This document shows, in pieces, positions 1-64,000 of a stretch of DNA of 64,000 nucleotides (positions within the stretch are counted from its first letter, which is position 1; the number at the start of each line of letters is the position of its first letter). Source of the stretch: Heliopora coerulea (Eukaryota; Cnidaria; Anthozoa; Scleralcyonacea; Helioporidae); NCBI GenBank assembly GCA_030142905.1, contig JASJOG010000025.1, positions 1,473,501 to 1,537,500 of the forward strand. Reading direction: 5' to 3'. The notes beneath the pieces are model-generated. The model was not told where the DNA came from and did no database searches. It saw nothing but the letters and a program-made list of their open reading frames with translations. The position numbers were made by a program, and so were the translations under genes.

Positions 1-1394
1 GCGATCGCAGCGATACTATGAAAACTGTGAGCTCAGCGATCGTAGCGATCGCGATTGCCGAGATAGAAAATTTTCTGTTCGTAGAAGAGTACATTGCACT
101 TGGGTGATGTCGTGATGTCAAACTTAATTTAAACTTTTGAGTTAATACTGACTTAGGGCCAGGATTGGGGTTACGGTTTAGTTTTGGGTTAGGATCAAAA
201 CGGATAAAATCACAACATCTTCCCAAAAAACATGATGAGCCACGACAACAGCTGAATTAAGATTTGCCTCGTATTGTCCAGCTTAAGTAACAAATAACCA
301 CACATGCAATAAAGCATTGGAAATGCTGTCTTTATATTGCAGAACTAAATGATGCATTTTAAACACTGGTTTGCTCCAAGTGAGTTAGCAAAACAAAGTA
401 CAAGAATGAGAAGACAGATTGCCTGCGTTGCAGACGAATTTGCACATTTTACGAAATTTCTGTAAACCTGAGCTTTGACTCTTTTCGGTCGGTACCCGAC
501 GCTTTAATTTAGTCTGGCTAACACCAGAGGATGTTACTCGTGAAGAGGATACGTCCTGGGTCGAAAAGGGCTAATCTATGTACGTTGTCATCACTGTGAC
601 TAGAATTACGAAATATCGTCTTTTCTCTTGAATGCTTGGGTATGAGTAATATTTAAAAAACCAAGCAAGAGTGCTTAATCGGGATTTAAAACAAGGGGCG
701 ATAGCCGAGTGTTTTAGATCAGATAAAGCACAAACTGTGGGTTTTTTAAATGTCTTATAAAATGAACCTCGTAATACGGTAATTCGCAAAGAAAGCTTGG
801 AAGTTTGTTTCCTAAGCCGAATAAAATTAACTACTTTATCACTTATAAAGTCACATGTGTCTTTATCACATATAAAGATATGACACGGTTATGATTTTCC
901 TTTGTGTTTTCCTCATGAATTCTTAATGAATTTTATAAGAGATATCTATTGGTTAGTTTCCCCCTCAATGAAGGCGAAAACAACAGTTCAGAACCTCTAC
1001 GTGTCCATGTCCCCCTACAAAGTACACTTATCGTATAAAATTAGAAACCATTGCCGAACTTAAACGTTGTTATGTATTTCATCCTGTACACATAGGTTTG
1101 AACTATGTGTAGTTTTTGCTGAAGTTGATCTTCTTGGTCGTTTGCGGGTTATTGACTAAAACACAAATCCCGAAAAACCATGGCATCTTGAAACCCTAAG
1201 ATATGAGTCAATAACAAGACGATCGCAATCATTCGTCGTCCTGTTATTGACTCATATCTTGGGTATTCAAGATGTCATTGTTTTTCGGGATTTGTTTTTT
1301 AGACTGTTTCATCACATTGTCTGCTGGCACCGGTTTTTGTAGGTTACTGTTCTCATTGTTTTTGTTGCGGTTGTCACTTTTACAAAAGACGTAC
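1..1394 (-). other. CKAP5 intron downstream of exon 16 (incomplete)
   Basis: No exon was found. Bases 1-60 are rich in GCGATCG-type words. Bases 508-560 share the phrase CTAACACCAGAGGAT with the duplicated repeat near 47.4 kb. A degenerate TTAGGG-like stretch lies near 150-195 and a foldback element at 1156-1301. Nothing is recognised in the remaining stretches. Confidence 0.7.
1156..1301. repeat. Small foldback (inverted repeat) element
   Basis: Two arms of about 65 bases face each other around a short loop near 1224-1236. The left arm contains AAATCCCGAAAAACCATGGC and GATATGAGTCAATAACA. The right arm carries the reverse complement, TGTTATTGACTCATATC ... TTTTTCGGGATTTG, with a few mismatches. 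This is the size and form of a MITE or foldback element. No clear target-site duplication was seen. Confidence 0.8.

Positions 1395-64000
<62,606 letters not shown>

Overview
The window looks like intron-rich nuclear DNA from a cnidarian, most likely a reef-building (scleractinian) coral. It contains one host gene. That gene is interrupted by very long introns packed with Penelope-like elements, non-LTR retrotransposons with a restriction-like endonuclease, CR1/L2-type LINEs, tRNA-derived SINEs, many small inverted-repeat transposons and interspersed TTAGGG-like motifs. There are no bacterial features (operons, Shine-Dalgarno sites, CRISPR). The coral assignment is inference from this repeat mix and the gene structure; no search was run.

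The gene lies on the minus strand and encodes the microtubule polymerase CKAP5 (XMAP215/ch-TOG). Sixteen consecutive internal exons can be read between 62684 and 1395. Their splice phases join exactly, giving 1965 coding bases (655 codons), about 3% of the 61 kb they span. In transcript order they encode the second half of TOG2 (62684-57105), a Ser/Thr/Lys-rich linker (51369-40550), all of TOG3 (37580-18547), an acidic linker (15448-15294) and the first part of TOG4 (13391-1395). The 5' exons (start codon, TOG1, first half of TOG2) should lie above 64000. The 3' exons (rest of TOG4, TOG5, C-terminus) should lie below position 1.

Intron contents by region. 0-4 kb: a foldback element, a repeat built from CACATGTG-type palindromes, and a PIF/Harbinger-like element with a MADF-like remnant nested inside it. 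4-13 kb: foldback and MITE families, two tRNA-Thr-like SINEs, a 1.5 kb palindrome carrying Penelope reverse-transcriptase fragments, a CR1/L2 LINE tail and a Penelope GIY-YIG fragment. 14-22 kb: copies of a 420-bp repeat, a 1.66 kb pentanucleotide satellite and an inverted SINE pair touching an exon. 22-31 kb: a nearly complete but dead RLE-type LINE, a truncated second copy, ATT microsatellites and a near-perfect 310-bp palindrome. 31-41 kb: a Penelope remnant, mariner/pogo-type MITEs and tandem repeats. 41-51 kb: two LINE fragments, a 3.8 kb element with almost identical inverted termini, and a TTA-flanked MITE beside an exon. 51-64 kb: hAT-like elements with visible target-site duplications, one nested in another family, and further MITEs.

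The points most worth following up are the exon at 20291-20234, whose last bases and splice donor coincide with a motif also found in a neighbouring SINE; an apparent GC-AG intron after 18547; the palindrome at 29.94-30.25 kb with a hammerhead-like motif on each arm; the 3.8 kb inverted-terminus element at 45.2-49.0 kb; and a CAGTGGCGTA-ended element flanked by a 13-bp direct repeat.
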